Source: Hyphomonas sp. (GTDB lineage: Bacteria > Pseudomonadota > Alphaproteobacteria > Caulobacterales > Hyphomonadaceae). Taken from it: 64,000 nt of DNA. The position numbers and the translations under genes were made by a program. The notes under the pieces were generated by a model, which was not told where the DNA came from, made no database searches, and saw nothing but the letters and a program-made list of their open reading frames with translations. Positions 34,221 through 44,539 of this stretch are shown one piece after another (the first letter of the stretch is position 1; every line of letters starts with the position of its first letter). The stretch lies in the NCBI RefSeq assembly GCF_018402285.1, contig NZ_JAGYJH010000006.1:372847-436846 (forward strand). The letters run 5' to 3'.

Positions 34221-36488
34221 ATGCCGTATAACCTGCCGGCCACCCGAGTTCTGATGAACAGCCTTCGCCAGGTGATGGCCGAGGAGGGTGACGCACGTTC
34301 GCGCCTTGACCATGTCGTGCGCATCATTGCCTCCACCATGGTCGCAGATGTGTGCTCGATCTATCACCGCGAAGCCGACGGAACGCTCCTGCTGATCGCC
34401 ACCGAGGGTCTCAAGCCCGAAGCGGTCAACAAGACACGCATGGGCTCCAGTGAAGGCCTGGTGGGCTATGTTGCCCGCACCGCCGAGCCGATTGCGATTG
34501 AAGACGCGCCGCGCCATCCGGCCTTCTCCTACCGCCCGGAAACGGGCGAAGACCCGTTCCACGCCTTCCTCGGCGTGCCGATCCTGCGCACCGGCGGGGT
34601 GATCGGCGTGCTGGTCGTCCAGAACCGCACCGAGCGATCCTACCGCGATGAAGAGATCGAAACCCTCCAGACCATCGCCATGGTGCTGGCCGAGATCGTC
34701 CACCGGATCGAGGAAGACCAGTCCAGTCCCCAGCCCGAACGACGTTTCCGGGGCCAGAGCGGGGGAAATCTGCGCGGCCGGATCTTCTGCGAGGGGCTCG
34801 GCTATGGCCGCGCCGTGCTGCACGATCCGGTGGTGCCAGCTGCTCGCTTCTTTGCGGCCGACCAGAAGCAGGAAGCCCTCCGCCTGACGCAGGGTCTTAA
34901 GGACCTGCGCGTCTCGATTGACCGGATGATGCTGATCGACGGGGCCGCGCTGGGTGAGGACCCGCGCGACGTGATGGAGGCCTACCGCCTGCTGGCGCAC
35001 GATAACTCCTGGGCCGAAAAGCTGCAGGAAGGCGTGCGCTCTGGCCTTTCAGCAGAGGCCTCCGTCGACCGCGCCCGGCGCGAGCACCGCGCCAAGATGC
35101 AGGCTGCGCGCGATCCCTACCTGCGTGAGCGCCTGCATGACCTGGAAGACCTTGACAACCGCCTGCTGCGTATCCTCGGCGGGGATGAGAACAAGCCCCA
35201 GATCACCGGTGAAAACAGCGTGCTCGTCGCCCGGCGCCTTGGTCCGGCTGAGCTTCTGGAATACGCCAAGACCGGCCTCATGGGCATCCTGATGGAGGAG
35301 GCGGCGGCCTCGTCCCATGCCGCCATCGTGGCCCGCGCGCTCAGCATTCCTGCCATCGGTGGCATCGAGGGGCTGACCACCCTGATCGAGCAGGGCGATT
35401 ATGTCATCGTCGATGCCGAACAGGGGCAGGCCCACATCCGGCCAGATGACGCCGTTTATGACGCCTACAAGTCCCGCGTATCGCTGCGCTCCGAGCGTCA
35501 GGCCATCTATGCCAGCCTCAAGGGGCTGCCGGCGCAGACAAAGGACGGCCAGGGGCTCTCCCTGATGCTGAACGCGGGTCTCGATCTCGACCTCGACATG
35601 CTGGATCAGGCAGGCGCTGATGGTGTCGGGCTGTTCCGCACCGAATTCCAGTTCCTTGTTTCCGAGACCCTGCCGCGGCTGGAAGACCAGGTGTCGCTCT
35701 ACCGCCGCGTGCTGGAGCGGGCCGGTGGCCGACCGGTGATCTTTCGCACGCTGGACCTCGGCGGCGACAAAGTGCTGCCAATCCTCAACCAGCTGCGCGA
35801 GGAAAACCCGGCGCTCGGCTGGCGCTCGATCCGCTTTGCGCTCGACCATAAAGGCCTCTTCCGCCGCCAGCTGCGGGCGCTTGTCCGCGCGGCCGGGGAA
35901 GGGCCCCTGACCGTCATGTTCCCGATGGTGACGACGCCTGAAGAGTTCCGCGCGGCCCGCGCCCTACTCGAGGAAGAGGTCGAGTGGACGGCCGGGCGGA
36001 CTGGCAAACGCCCGTCCAAGCTCGAGATCGGGGTCATGCTGGAGACCCCGGCGCTGGCCTTTTCGCTATCAGACCTGGCCGGGGAGGTCGACTTCCTCTC
36101 GGTCGGCACCAACGATCTTCTGCAATTCTTCTTTGCCGCTGACCGGATGACGCCTTCTGTCTCAGAACGCTACGACCTTATCAGCCCGGCGGCGCTGCGC
36201 TTCCTCCGGATGGTGGCCGAGACCTGCCGGACGGCAGGCATCCGCCTGTCGGTCTGCGGCGAGGCGACGGCGGCGCCGCTGGCAGCGTTCTGCTTTGCCG
36301 CTTTTGGCTATTCCAGCCTGTCTATGTCGGCCTCGGCCATCGGGCCGGTCAAACAGGCCCTAAGGTCCATTGATCTTGGCGGATTCCGGAAGGGGCTCGA
36401 CAGCGCCCTCGAAAAGCCGAACGGAGCGTTCCGTAACCAAGTATTAGGGATCGCGATTGAACATGGGGCGGATATACCGGACGCATGA
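34221..36488 (+). CDS. ptsP: PEP-protein phosphotransferase of the nitrogen PTS (EI-Ntr)
   Basis: A 755-residue protein with an N-terminal GAF sensor domain (about 20-165) followed by enzyme I modules. The phosphorylatable histidine is H366 in AAASSHAAIVARAL. The PEP-binding barrel has GVGLFRTEFQFL near 470, GRPVIFRTLDLGGDK near 500, VGTNDLLQFFFAADR near 630 and SVCGEATAAP near 675. It starts the phosphorelay EI-Ntr to NPr to EIIA-Ntr, linked to nitrogen status and alarmone control. It directly follows lysC, a synteny frequent in alphaproteobacteria. ATG 34254 is an alternative start. Confidence 0.94.
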   Translation: MPYNLPATRVLMNSLRQVMAEEGDARSRLDHVVRIIASTMVADVCSIYHREADGTLLLIATEGLKPEAVNKTRMGSSEGLVGYVARTAEPIAIEDAPRHPAFSYRPETGEDPFHAFLGVPILRTGGVIGVLVVQNRTERSYRDEEIETLQTIAMVLAEIVHRIEEDQSSPQPERRFRGQSGGNLRGRIFCEGLGYGRAVLHDPVVPAARFFAADQKQEALRLTQGLKDLRVSIDRMMLIDGAALGEDPRDVMEAYRLLAHDNSWAEKLQEGVRSGLSAEASVDRARREHRAKMQAARDPYLRERLHDLEDLDNRLLRILGGDENKPQITGENSVLVARRLGPAELLEYAKTGLMGILMEEAAASSHAAIVARALSIPAIGGIEGLTTLIEQGDYVIVDAEQGQAHIRPDDAVYDAYKSRVSLRSERQAIYASLKGLPAQTKDGQGLSLMLNAGLDLDLDMLDQAGADGVGLFRTEFQFLVSETLPRLEDQVSLYRRVLERAGGRPVIFRTLDLGGDKVLPILNQLREENPALGWRSIRFALDHKGLFRRQLRALVRAAGEGPLTVMFPMVTTPEEFRAARALLEEEVEWTAGRTGKRPSKLEIGVMLETPALAFSLSDLAGEVDFLSVGTNDLLQFFFAADRMTPSVSERYDLISPAALRFLRMVAETCRTAGIRLSVCGEATAAPLAAFCFAAFGYSSLSMSASAIGPVKQALRSIDLGGFRKGLDSALEKPNGAFRNQVLGIAIEHGADIPDA

Positions 36489-36587
36489 AGCCGGCTATGA
36501 CGGGATGATGGCTTATTTTTCATGGCCTGGACCGTTTTTTGCCAAAATTGATACCCATATGGCAGCGGTCAGAAAGACTGGTAGACT

Positions 36588-37559
36588 ATGGCACACAATA
36601 TGACGCCCGAACCGGTAGAGGACGGACAGAAGTCCGAAGAAGCTGTGACGGAAAACGGAACGGATCGTTCGAATGTAACCCCCATCTCCCCGCGCGCCGC
36701 GCGTGAGCTGGAAGTGCGCGAAGGCCGTGTCCGCGCTGAAGAGATTTTCCGCACCGCAGAATATGAAGGCGAAGCGCTCCGCATGGGGCAGGTCCTGCGC
36801 CGCGTTCGCGAAGTGCTCGGCTATCAGCTGACCGAAATCGCCAAGGAAACCCGCATCCGCGACAATTTCCTGATGGGGATCGAGCGGATGGAAGTGCAGA
36901 CCATCGCGCCGGGCTATCTGAAGGCGTACCTGCTGACTTATGCGCGTTATCTTGGCCTGCCAGAGCAGGAAGTCGTGCAGCGCTATACGCGTGAATGCGG
37001 CGGGCTTGATGAGGTCAAGTCGGCCGCGCCCGTGCCGAAAATGGGTCAGATCGATAAAAATGCCACCAAATGGCCCCTGATCGTGGCGGGCGCTGCTCTG
37101 CTGGCGGCGGTGGTCGCCGCCGGTGTGACGGCCATGGTCATGATGAACAACGCGCCCGAAGAGCTCCTGAGCGAAGCGCCGGTGGCCGTCTCCGGCGCCC
37201 GCGACAGCCTGTTTGCCGATGTGCGCCCGCAAGCTGGTGCCCCGGTGGAACTGCCGCTCGAGATTTTCGCCGCCCGCCAGGGCTGGCTGGAAGTGCGCGG
37301 CGCCGATGGCACCATCTTCCTCAGCCGCACGCTGGCGGAGGGGGAAACCTACTTCCCGCGCCTCAACGCCAGCTGGACCGTGTCAGCCCGCAATGGCGGC
37401 GATTTCCAGTGGCGCGTTGGTGACGTAGTGATCGGCCCCATCGGTCCGGATGGGGCGCAGGTCTTCTCGGTCTCGGTCGATGAGCAGCTGCCGCTGGCCG
37501 CCGAAATGCTGGCCCCGCCTGCCGTTCCAGCCGCCGAGGACGACCCGGCGACACAGTGA
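36588..37559 (+). CDS. RodZ-like helix-turn-helix membrane protein
   Basis: A 323-residue protein with a disordered acidic N-terminus (1-60), a Cro-like helix-turn-helix (about 64-130; [20 protein letters not shown] and [14 protein letters not shown]), one membrane helix (about 160-182) and a C-terminal periplasmic DUF4115-type beta domain (about 208-300). This is the RodZ layout, linking MreB filaments to envelope growth. It precedes ispG with 85 bases between, the usual neighbour of rodZ. I withhold the symbol because assignment is by architecture. Confidence 0.85.
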   Translation: MAHNMTPEPVEDGQKSEEAVTENGTDRSNVTPISPRAARELEVREGRVRAEEIFRTAEYEGEALRMGQVLRRVREVLGYQLTEIAKETRIRDNFLMGIERMEVQTIAPGYLKAYLLTYARYLGLPEQEVVQRYTRECGGLDEVKSAAPVPKMGQIDKNATKWPLIVAGAALLAAVVAAGVTAMVMMNNAPEELLSEAPVAVSGARDSLFADVRPQAGAPVELPLEIFAARQGWLEVRGADGTIFLSRTLAEGETYFPRLNASWTVSARNGGDFQWRVGDVVIGPIGPDGAQVFSVSVDEQLPLAAEMLAPPAVPAAEDDPATQ

Positions 37560-37644
37560 GGCCTTTACGGGGCCGCCTGCAGGCGCCACATCTGGCTTCA
37601 GCCTGCCTGCAGGTTCAGGCAAGATCCGTGATGCGAGACGCCCT

Positions 37645-38784
37645 ATGAGCCACAATCCGATCCGTCCCTGGCGCAATATCGACCGGCGCAAGTCCCGTCA
37701 GATCCGGGTGGGCAATGTTCTGGTGGGCGGGGACGCGCCGATTGCCGTGCAGTCGATGACCAACACGCCGACCGAGGACGCGGCCGCAACCATCGCCCAG
37801 ATCCAGCTCTGCGCAGACGCCGGCGCCGACATCGTGCGGGTGTCCTGCCCGACAGAAGAGTCAACCAAAGCGATGCGCGAGATTGTCAGGGCTAGCCCCG
37901 TTCCGCTCGTCGCCGACATCCATTTCCACTATAAGCGCGGCATCGAAGCCGCCGATGCAGGCGCTGCCTGCCTGCGCATCAATCCGGGCAATATCGGCTC
38001 GCCGGCACGGGTGAAGGAAGTCGTTGCCGCCGCGCGCGCAAACGGCTGCTCGATGCGGATCGGGGTCAATGGCGGCAGCCTGGAACGCCATCTTCTGGAA
38101 AAGTATGGCGAGCCCTGCCCGGACGCGATGGTGGAAAGTGCGCTCGAGCATGCACGCATCCTCGATGACCTTGGCTTCCACGACTACAAGATCTCGGTCA
38201 AAGCCTCCGACATGTTCCTGACCGTGGCGGCCTATCAGCTACTGGCAGAGGCCACCGACGCGCCGCTGCATCTGGGTATAACGGAAGCCGGCGGACTTCG
38301 TACGGGTACGGTCAAATCCTCCATCGGCATGGGCGCACTGCTCTGGGCTGGCATCGGCGACACGATCCGCGTTTCCCTCTCGGCCGAGCCTGAGGAAGAG
38401 GTGAAGGTCGGCTTCGAGATGCTCAAATCCCTCGGCCTGCGCACGCGCGGGGTGAATATCGTCGCATGCCCGAGCTGCGCGCGTCAGGGCTTCGATGTCA
38501 TCCGTACGGTCGAGACGCTGGAGAAGCGCCTGGCACATGTGTCCGAGCCGATCTCGCTCTCCATCATCGGCTGCGTCGTCAACGGCCCCGGCGAAGCGGC
38601 CATGACCGATCTTGGCTTTACCGGCGGGGGCAAGGAAAGCGGCAAAATGTTCGTCAACGGACGGGCAGATCACAATGTTTCGAATGCCGACATGGTCGAG
38701 CACATTGTCAAGCTGGTCGAAGACAAGGCTGCGCGCCTCAAGGCGCAGCGCGAGGCCGAGACCGAAGAAGTTCCGGCAGAGTAG
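37645..38784 (+). CDS. ispG: 4-hydroxy-3-methylbut-2-en-1-yl diphosphate synthase
   Basis: A 379-residue iron-sulfur enzyme of the non-mevalonate isoprenoid pathway. The N-terminus has [24 protein letters not shown]-like family sequence, the barrel has [11 protein letters not shown] near 92-102, and the cluster cysteines are in ACPSCARQG near 272 and [10 protein letters not shown] near 311. Residue GE after NGP is conserved. ATG 37645 gives the standard start; the longer frame upstream is non-homologous. It converges on the DUF1254 gene eight bases later. Confidence 0.96.
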   Translation: MSHNPIRPWRNIDRRKSRQIRVGNVLVGGDAPIAVQSMTNTPTEDAAATIAQIQLCADAGADIVRVSCPTEESTKAMREIVRASPVPLVADIHFHYKRGIEAADAGAACLRINPGNIGSPARVKEVVAAARANGCSMRIGVNGGSLERHLLEKYGEPCPDAMVESALEHARILDDLGFHDYKISVKASDMFLTVAAYQLLAEATDAPLHLGITEAGGLRTGTVKSSIGMGALLWAGIGDTIRVSLSAEPEEEVKVGFEMLKSLGLRTRGVNIVACPSCARQGFDVIRTVETLEKRLAHVSEPISLSIIGCVVNGPGEAAMTDLGFTGGGKESGKMFVNGRADHNVSNADMVEHIVKLVEDKAARLKAQREAETEEVPAE

Positions 38785-38792
38785 CTGTCGGC

Positions 38793-39329
38793 TCAGAGCG
38801 GCGCGCAGCGGCTCGCCGGGATCAGGGCTGCTGCGGCATCATAGGCCGCCTGCGTCGGGGCAAGTCTGCGAATGAGCGCGAGCGCCTGCGGCTTTGCCAG
38901 GATCACCTGTTCGGCATCGCCATAGTCATAAAGGTCCTGACCGTCCATCGCGACGATCACGCGGCGCACACCGGTCGCCCCTTCGGCCCGCGCGTCAAGT
39001 GACCCGGCATAGACATTGTCCGTGTCTGCCTCAAAGATCGACAGTGATCCATATTCCGGCCAGGCGGGCACTGACAGCTCCACCGGGCCTTCCGACACAT
39101 CAATCAGGCAGATGGCATAGGCAAGATCAGGCGAGGGGCGCACCACCGACTGCGTCTCCGGGTTTATCCGCGCGCTCATGGTCCAGCTGTGCGCCGGGAT
39201 ACCGGTGTCGGCCATGCGTTCGCGGACGGTCGACATGATGCGACCGGGCAGGGCGCTGAGCACGGCAAAGTGCGCCAGAAGGAAGGTAACAACAAATGCG
39301 GCAAGGCCGGTCAGGAAGGGGCGCATCAC
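38793..39329 (-). CDS. DUF1254-type protein (C-terminal gene of a pair)
   Basis: A 178-residue protein with an N-terminal membrane helix or signal (about 5-28) followed by a beta-rich DUF1254-like domain (PDLAYAICLIDVSEGPVELSVPAW, then GDAEQVILAKPQALALIRRL). DUF1254 and DUF1214 are commonly joined in one protein; here they are separate genes overlapping by four bases (ATGA), this one second. No function is known. Both proteins would sit outside the cytoplasm. Confidence 0.75.
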   Translation of the reverse strand: MMRPFLTGLAAFVVTFLLAHFAVLSALPGRIMSTVRERMADTGIPAHSWTMSARINPETQSVVRPSPDLAYAICLIDVSEGPVELSVPAWPEYGSLSIFEADTDNVYAGSLDARAEGATGVRRVIVAMDGQDLYDYGDAEQVILAKPQALALIRRLAPTQAAYDAAAALIPASRCAPL

Positions 39330-39928
39330 GCGTCTCCTCCGCAGGTCAGGCGTTTCACGCTGGGCGTGGGCAGAACGCCTTCGGGATCGGCGATCAGCTC
39401 GGGTGTCGGCTTGTAAATGCGCAAGGTCATGTCGAAGTCGCCCGCCTTGTGGCTTGACACCCAGTTGCCGGTCTGGGGACCTTCGGCCGCGACCTTGAAC
39501 GACCAGGCCGCGCTGTCTCCGGACACGGCCGCCTTGGTCATGTCGAACGACAGGGCGTTGTCCTTGTTGCGGGGCAGGTAGCTGGTTGCGTCATAGAGGG
39601 TGATCGACCACCACTGGCCGGGCATGTCCCCGCCGCTCACCTCATAAGTGCAGTCTTCGGACAGGCGGTTTCCGCCTGAGTCCACATTGGTCGTGAAATA
39701 GACCGCTTCTTCCTTGGTCAGCGCCAGGAGGCCATGCCGGGCGACCCGCGCGCGCGTCCAGGGGTTGGCCGCCGGAGAGCCTATGGTCCAGTCGCTGTTC
39801 CAGCCATTGACGCCGATCTGGTTGCCCACACTGGCCCCCGAGCCGATCATGCCGGCGGCAGACAATGCCGTGACAGCGCCCGCTGCAAGCCCGAGCACGC
39901 CGCCCATGAGAAGAGTGAGACTACGCAT
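39326..39928 (-). CDS. DUF1214-domain secreted protein
   Basis: A 200-residue protein with an N-terminal hydrophobic helix (about 5-30). The body holds the DUF1214 pattern: ALTKEEAVYFTTNVDSGG, then GQWWSITLYDATSYLPRNKDNALSFD and a C-terminal DFDMTLRIYKPTPELI. It is translationally coupled to the downstream DUF1254 gene. The gene lies opposite a CE15-like esterase with about 120 bases between starts. No biochemical role is established for the family. Confidence 0.8.
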   Translation of the reverse strand: MRSLTLLMGGVLGLAAGAVTALSAAGMIGSGASVGNQIGVNGWNSDWTIGSPAANPWTRARVARHGLLALTKEEAVYFTTNVDSGGNRLSEDCTYEVSGGDMPGQWWSITLYDATSYLPRNKDNALSFDMTKAAVSGDSAAWSFKVAAEGPQTGNWVSSHKAGDFDMTLRIYKPTPELIADPEGVLPTPSVKRLTCGGDA

Positions 39929-40047
39929 GGCCTCACGCTATCGTGACTGTGCAATACGGCAAGGGGCAAACAGAAGAGGGCTGGGACGCACCCCCGCGAT
40001 GCGCTAGCACAAGTCGGTGTAATGGGCTTCTTTTCCGGGTGTATGTG

Positions 40048-41325
40048 ATGGTGCTGCGGGTTCTTCGCTGGATTGGCATCGGCCTCCTGGCCGGCCTGAT
40101 GCTGCTCATCGGGTCGAGCTGCACCCTGCTCGGCCTCAACTATGCGAGCCTCGACACTTACAACAAGCCCGCGGCCACTCCGCCTATTAATGTGGCCGCG
40201 CTGATCTCCGATCCGGCTGAGCGCGACCGGCTGAAGGGTCTCTTACAGGACACCCTCTATGGCAGCTGGCCAGGCGGTCTGGCGGTCTCCTTCGGGGACT
40301 GGCGGGTGATCGTGCCGGACTATCTGGAAGGGCGCGGGTCTCTGGAAGAGATCGACATCACGATCGGCGCCGGGGCAGGCGCGCGCACGTTCCAGCTGGT
40401 GGCAGCATTTCCCTACGGCGCTGCCGGCGCGCCGGTCGTGATCGCTCAGACCTTCGGCTCCAATTGCGCGACCTTTCCCGAACAACCCGTCACCAGCATG
40501 GATGGCGACCCCTGCGCGGTGCATGACTATGGGCCGATTGTCGGCTTCATCGTTTCGTCCGTGTTCGGGGAATACATCGCCGAAGCGCCGGTGAGCCTCT
40601 ATTTCGATGCGGGCTTTGCCTATGCCAGCTTCCACGCCAGCGATTTCGTGCCCGATGACGCGGACGAAGCCGGCCCTGCCATCGCGGCGCTCGGCGGCGA
40701 CCCGGCCCCCGGCAGCGCGCTCATGGCCTGGGCGTATGCTTTCTCGGCGGCCATCACGGCGCTGGAATCAGATGACCGCGTGGACGACAGCCGCATGGCG
40801 GTTCTCGGTCATTCGCGGCATGGCAAGGCGGCCTTGCTGGCCGCCGCCTGGGACAGGCGCATTGACGCGGTGATCGCCCATCAGACCGGTTTTGGCGGCG
40901 CGGCACTGTCGCGTTCGCCGTCGGGCGAGCGGCTGGACCGGATGGTGGCGTCCTATCCGCACTGGCTGGCGCCGTCGGCTCCCGGGTACGCCGCCGATCC
41001 CGACACATTGCCGTTCGACCAGCACCATCTGCTGGCGCTGATTGCCCCGCGCCCGCTGTTCCTGGGTAATGCGCGGCGGGACGTATGGTCAGACCCCAAC
41101 TCCAGCTACCGCGCTGCCTATGCGGCCAGCGAGGTCTGGCGCGCTTTCGGAGAGACAGGCCTGAAGGATGAGATGACGCATTTCGATCCGGCGGCCGATA
41201 TCGCGTTTTTCATGCGCCCCGGCGGGCATTCCATTGTGGATGACGACATAGAGGCGTTCCTGGCATTCCTGACGGCGCATCTGGGCACAAAGCGCCAGTT
41301 GCCAAACCCGATGACGGCGCCCTAA
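40048..41325 (+). CDS. CE15-like (glucuronoyl esterase-type) alpha/beta hydrolase
   Basis: A 425-residue protein with an N-terminal membrane segment (about 4-24). The nucleophile elbow GHSRHGKAAL at 254-263 (Ser256, followed by Arg) and IAHQTGFGGAALSRSPSGE after it match the GxSRxGK and GGAAxSR patterns of CE15 enzymes, which cleave glucuronate esters linking lignin and hemicellulose. The C-terminal histidine lies in PGGHSIVDDD. Natural substrate here is uncertain. ATG 40048 is picked because the membrane segment starts there; the lipobox-like GSSC at 22-25 is not canonical. Confidence 0.72.
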   Translation: MVLRVLRWIGIGLLAGLMLLIGSSCTLLGLNYASLDTYNKPAATPPINVAALISDPAERDRLKGLLQDTLYGSWPGGLAVSFGDWRVIVPDYLEGRGSLEEIDITIGAGAGARTFQLVAAFPYGAAGAPVVIAQTFGSNCATFPEQPVTSMDGDPCAVHDYGPIVGFIVSSVFGEYIAEAPVSLYFDAGFAYASFHASDFVPDDADEAGPAIAALGGDPAPGSALMAWAYAFSAAITALESDDRVDDSRMAVLGHSRHGKAALLAAAWDRRIDAVIAHQTGFGGAALSRSPSGERLDRMVASYPHWLAPSAPGYAADPDTLPFDQHHLLALIAPRPLFLGNARRDVWSDPNSSYRAAYAASEVWRAFGETGLKDEMTHFDPAADIAFFMRPGGHSIVDDDIEAFLAFLTAHLGTKRQLPNPMTAP

Positions 41326-41363
41326 CCTCTGCAGCAATAACAACGCTGTGGGAGGCACCATCA

Positions 41364-41795
41364 ATGGCAATACCGGAAATCGAATTTCTCAAACCTGTCC
41401 TCGCGCTGGTCATCTGGACCTGCGTGATGTGGATCTGGATGTACGCGCTGCGCCTGCCGGCGTTCAGCAAGGCGGGCATCAAACCCGATGATGCGCGCCA
41501 TCCGGGCACCTATTCGGACAAGCTGCCCCCGCATGTCCGATCGGCCGCGGACAATTACAACCACCTGCACGAACAACCGACCATCTTCTATGCGCTGATG
41601 TTCTTCATGGCGCTGACCGGAGGCGGGGACACTCTCTCCACCACCGTGGCCTGGGTCTATGTCGGCCTGCGCATCGCGCATTCCTTCGTGCAGGTTGTCA
41701 TCGGTTCTGTGGCGCTGCGGTTCCTGGTGTTTGCGGCTGGCACGTTCTGCCTGTTTTTCCTGGCCGGTAAGGAAGCCCTGCGTATCTTCGCCTGA
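41364..41795 (+). CDS. MAPEG-family membrane protein
   Basis: A 143-residue four-helix membrane protein of the MAPEG family (membrane-associated eicosanoid and glutathione metabolism). The motif NYNHLHEQPTIFYALMFF near 65-82 and AWVYVGLRIAHSFVQ near 96-110 are typical. Bacterial members may bind glutathione or lipids but are mostly uncharacterised. It lies between the CE15-like gene and prfA on the same strand with 38 and 50 bases around it. Confidence 0.88.
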   Translation: MAIPEIEFLKPVLALVIWTCVMWIWMYALRLPAFSKAGIKPDDARHPGTYSDKLPPHVRSAADNYNHLHEQPTIFYALMFFMALTGGGDTLSTTVAWVYVGLRIAHSFVQVVIGSVALRFLVFAAGTFCLFFLAGKEALRIFA

Positions 41796-41845
41796 CCGGC
41801 AGCCCGGGCTTCCAAGAAGCATGAAAGCGGATTAAAGGGCGGGCC

Positions 41846-42922
41846 ATGTCAGCCTTGTCCCAATTGCGCCTGCAGCAGGTGATCGACCGGTATGAGGAGG
41901 TTGAGGCCCGTATGGGCGCAACCTCCGACACGTCGGAGATCATCACCCTTTCCAAGGAACACGCCGAGCTGCGCCCGGTGGTCGAGAAGGCGCGCGCGCT
42001 TCTGACTGCCCGGAAGGGACTTTCCGAGGCCGAGGCCATGATTGCCTCGGGCGACAAGGAGATGGCCGAACTCGCCGAAATGGAGATTGAAGATCTCCGC
42101 GAACGCCTTCCGGTGCTGGAGCAGGAAATGCAGCTCCTGCTGCTACCAAAGGATGTCGATGACAAGGCCGACATCGTGCTTGAAGTGCGTGCCGGCACGG
42201 GCGGGGATGAGGCGGCGCTTTTCGCAGGTGACCTCTTCCGCATGTATACCCGCTTTGCCCAGCTGATGGGCTGGAAAGTGGAGATCGTGGACGCCTCGGC
42301 GGGCGATGCGGGCGGCTACAAGGAAATCATCGCCAACGTGTCGGGCGACGGCGTGTTCGGGCGGATGAAATGGGAGAGCGGCGTGCACCGTGTGCAGCGC
42401 GTTCCCGCCACCGAAACGCAAGGCCGCATCCACACCTCGGCGGCCACGGTGGCTATTCTTCCGGCGCCGGAGAATATCGAGATCGAGGTGCGCCCGGAAG
42501 ACATCCGTATCGATACCATGCGTGCGTCGGGCGCTGGCGGCCAGCACGTTAACAAGACCGACTCGGCGGTGCGCATCACTCACCTGGCAACGAACATTGT
42601 CGTGACCAGCTCGGAGAAATCCCAGCACGTCAACCGCGACAAGGCGATGGAACAGCTGAAGATCCGCCTTTACGAGCGCGAGCGCGCCGAGAAGGACGCG
42701 ATCCGTTCCGAGGCGCGCGCAAGCCAGGTCGGCTCGGGCGATCGCAGCCAGAAAGTGCGCACCTATAACTATCCGGAAAACCGCCTGACCGATCACCGCA
42801 TCGGACTGACGCTCTATTCGCTCGACAGGATCATCACCGGCGACAAGCTGGGCGATGTGATCGATGCTCTGATCACGGAAGACCAGTCCCGGCGCCTCGC
42901 CTCCCTGGAGGCAGGTGCGTGA
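41846..42922 (+). CDS. prfA: Peptide chain release factor 1
   Basis: A 358-residue factor that reads UAA and UAG stop codons and releases the finished chain. The catalytic GGQ is at 231-233 within [16 protein letters not shown]. Decoding-domain sequence near 175-190 includes [17 protein letters not shown]. Its glutamine is expected to be methylated by PrmC, whose gene lies one gene downstream. The prfA stop overlaps the MOSC gene start by four bases (GTGA). Confidence 0.97.
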   Translation: MSALSQLRLQQVIDRYEEVEARMGATSDTSEIITLSKEHAELRPVVEKARALLTARKGLSEAEAMIASGDKEMAELAEMEIEDLRERLPVLEQEMQLLLLPKDVDDKADIVLEVRAGTGGDEAALFAGDLFRMYTRFAQLMGWKVEIVDASAGDAGGYKEIIANVSGDGVFGRMKWESGVHRVQRVPATETQGRIHTSAATVAILPAPENIEIEVRPEDIRIDTMRASGAGGQHVNKTDSAVRITHLATNIVVTSSEKSQHVNRDKAMEQLKIRLYERERAEKDAIRSEARASQVGSGDRSQKVRTYNYPENRLTDHRIGLTLYSLDRIITGDKLGDVIDALITEDQSRRLASLEAGA

Positions 42923-43688
42923 GCGGCGGACTTGCCGGGCGGGTGACAAGCCTCTGGCGCCATCCGGTGAAGGGATTTACGCCCGAACGCCTGAGTGAAG
43001 TAGTCCTCACAGAAGGGGCCCATTTTCCGTGCGACCGGATGTTTGCAATTGAGGATGGCCCGTCGGGATTTGACCCTGCTGCGCCGGTGCATATCTCCAA
43101 GACGCGCTTCACGGTGCTGGCCCGCTTGCCGAAGATTGCTGCGATCCGTACCCGGTATGATGAGGCAACAGGCGTTCTGACCGCCTCACATCCTGACTTT
43201 GAAGACGTGCAGGCGCAAATGAATGAGGCAGCTGGACGGGACGCGCTGGCCGACTGGGTCGCGCAGGTTCTGGGCGAAGACGCGCGGGGGCGCTGAAGGT
43301 TCTTCCGGCACCGGACGGTCATCGCTTCATGGACAGCCGCTCAGGCTTTGTGTCGATCATCAATCTCGCCAGCCTGCGCGATCTGGAAGCCAGGACCGGC
43401 CGGGCGATCGATCCGCTGCGCTTTCGCGGCAACATCCTGGTCGATGGCTGGCCGGCCTGGAGCGAGCATACGCTGGCCGGAAAAACAGTGACACTGGGCG
43501 GCGCGGCGTTGAAGGGCATCAAACCCATCACCCGATGCACGGCCACGCATGTTGATCCGGTCACGGCGGAAGCCGACATGAACCTTACCGCCGCGCTCTA
43601 TCAGAATTACGGCCATATGGAGTGCGGCCTCTATGCCGAAGTCATGGCAGGCGGGCGTATCTCGCCGGGCGATGAGGCGGGCGCGTGA
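42919..43688 (+). pseudogene. MOSC-domain protein, split by a frameshift
   Basis: Two adjoining frames make one MOSC-domain protein of about 256 residues. The first part (42919-43296, GTG start, GTGA overlap with prfA) covers [20 protein letters not shown] to VAQVLGEDARG. The second continues in the -1 frame from about 43290 through ALKVLPAPDGHRFMDSR, LRFRGNILVDGWPAWSEH and GIKPITRCTATHVDP, ending at 43688. The break lies at a run of five G (43286-43290). Adding one G, or a -1 slip on GGG, restores the frame. MOSC domains carry sulfur for molybdenum-cofactor enzymes or reduce N-hydroxylated compounds. The conserved Cys lies in the second part. It may be a pseudogene, a sequencing error or recoded. 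Confidence 0.8.
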
Positions 43689-44539
43689 GCGAAACACTGG
43701 CGGCGGCTGAGCGGCGTATTGCGCAGGAACTGGCCGCGGCCGGTATCGGCGAAGCAGCTCTGGAGGCGCGCCTTATGCTGTCGCACGTTACCAGGCTGAG
43801 CCGGGCGACGATGATTGCCCAGTCTGATCGGGCTCTGACGCCGGACGAAACGCAGGCATGCCGGCAGGCGCTCAGCCGCCGTTCGGCGCGCGAACCTCTC
43901 CAGCACATCCTGGGCGTGACGCAATTCTACGGCCTCGACATTCGCACGGACGCCCGCGCCCTCATTCCGCGCCCGGACAGTGAATGCGTCGTTGAAGCTG
44001 CGCTTGACCGGCTGCCGAAGGATCAGTCGCTCGCGCTTGCAGATCTCGGTACCGGAACAGGCTGCCTCCTCGCCGCGCTGCTCACCCAGCGGCCCCAGGC
44101 GCGCGGGGAAGGGGTAGAGGCAAGCCCTGAGGCGGCTGAACTTGCCCGCGAAAACATCGAAGCCCTCGGCCTGACAGACCGCGCCAGCATCTTTTCCGGC
44201 TCCTGGGCAGACTGGCACGGATGGGCCAGGGCTGACCTCATCATCTCCAACCCGCCCTATATTGCCTCGGGCGTGATCCCGGCCCTCGAGGCAGAAGTGC
44301 GCGATCATGATCCGATGAGCGCGCTGGACGGCGGCGCCGACGGGCTGGACGCTTATCGCCAGATCATTTTTCTGGCCAGAGCAGCGATGAAGCCCGGCGC
44401 CTGGCTGGTCCTGGAGACCGGCTACGACCAGAAAGCAGCCGTCATGGACCTGCTGGCCGCTTCCGGCTTTGTCGAGGCGGCGTCCGGGGCTGACCTTGGC
44501 GGCAATGACCGCTGGGCGGCCGCCCGCAGACCCCTTTAA
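43685..44539 (+). CDS. prmC: Release factor glutamine N5-methyltransferase
   Basis: A 284-residue SAM-dependent enzyme that methylates the GGQ glutamine of release factors. The NPPY motif is at 189-192 (IISNPPYIASG) and the SAM loop is LADLGTGTGCLLAALL near 118-133. N-terminal helices with REPLQHILGVTQFYGLDI are typical. GTG 43685 overlaps the MOSC stop by four bases. The prfA-MOSC-prmC cluster is thus continuously coupled. Confidence 0.95.
   Translation: MSETLAAAERRIAQELAAAGIGEAALEARLMLSHVTRLSRATMIAQSDRALTPDETQACRQALSRRSAREPLQHILGVTQFYGLDIRTDARALIPRPDSECVVEAALDRLPKDQSLALADLGTGTGCLLAALLTQRPQARGEGVEASPEAAELARENIEALGLTDRASIFSGSWADWHGWARADLIISNPPYIASGVIPALEAEVRDHDPMSALDGGADGLDAYRQIIFLARAAMKPGAWLVLETGYDQKAAVMDLLAASGFVEAASGADLGGNDRWAAARRPL

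Noticed and set aside
40111-40122. Lipobox in the CE15-like esterase (GSSC)
   Set aside because: Position -3 is glycine instead of Leu/Val/Ile, so lipidation is not supported.
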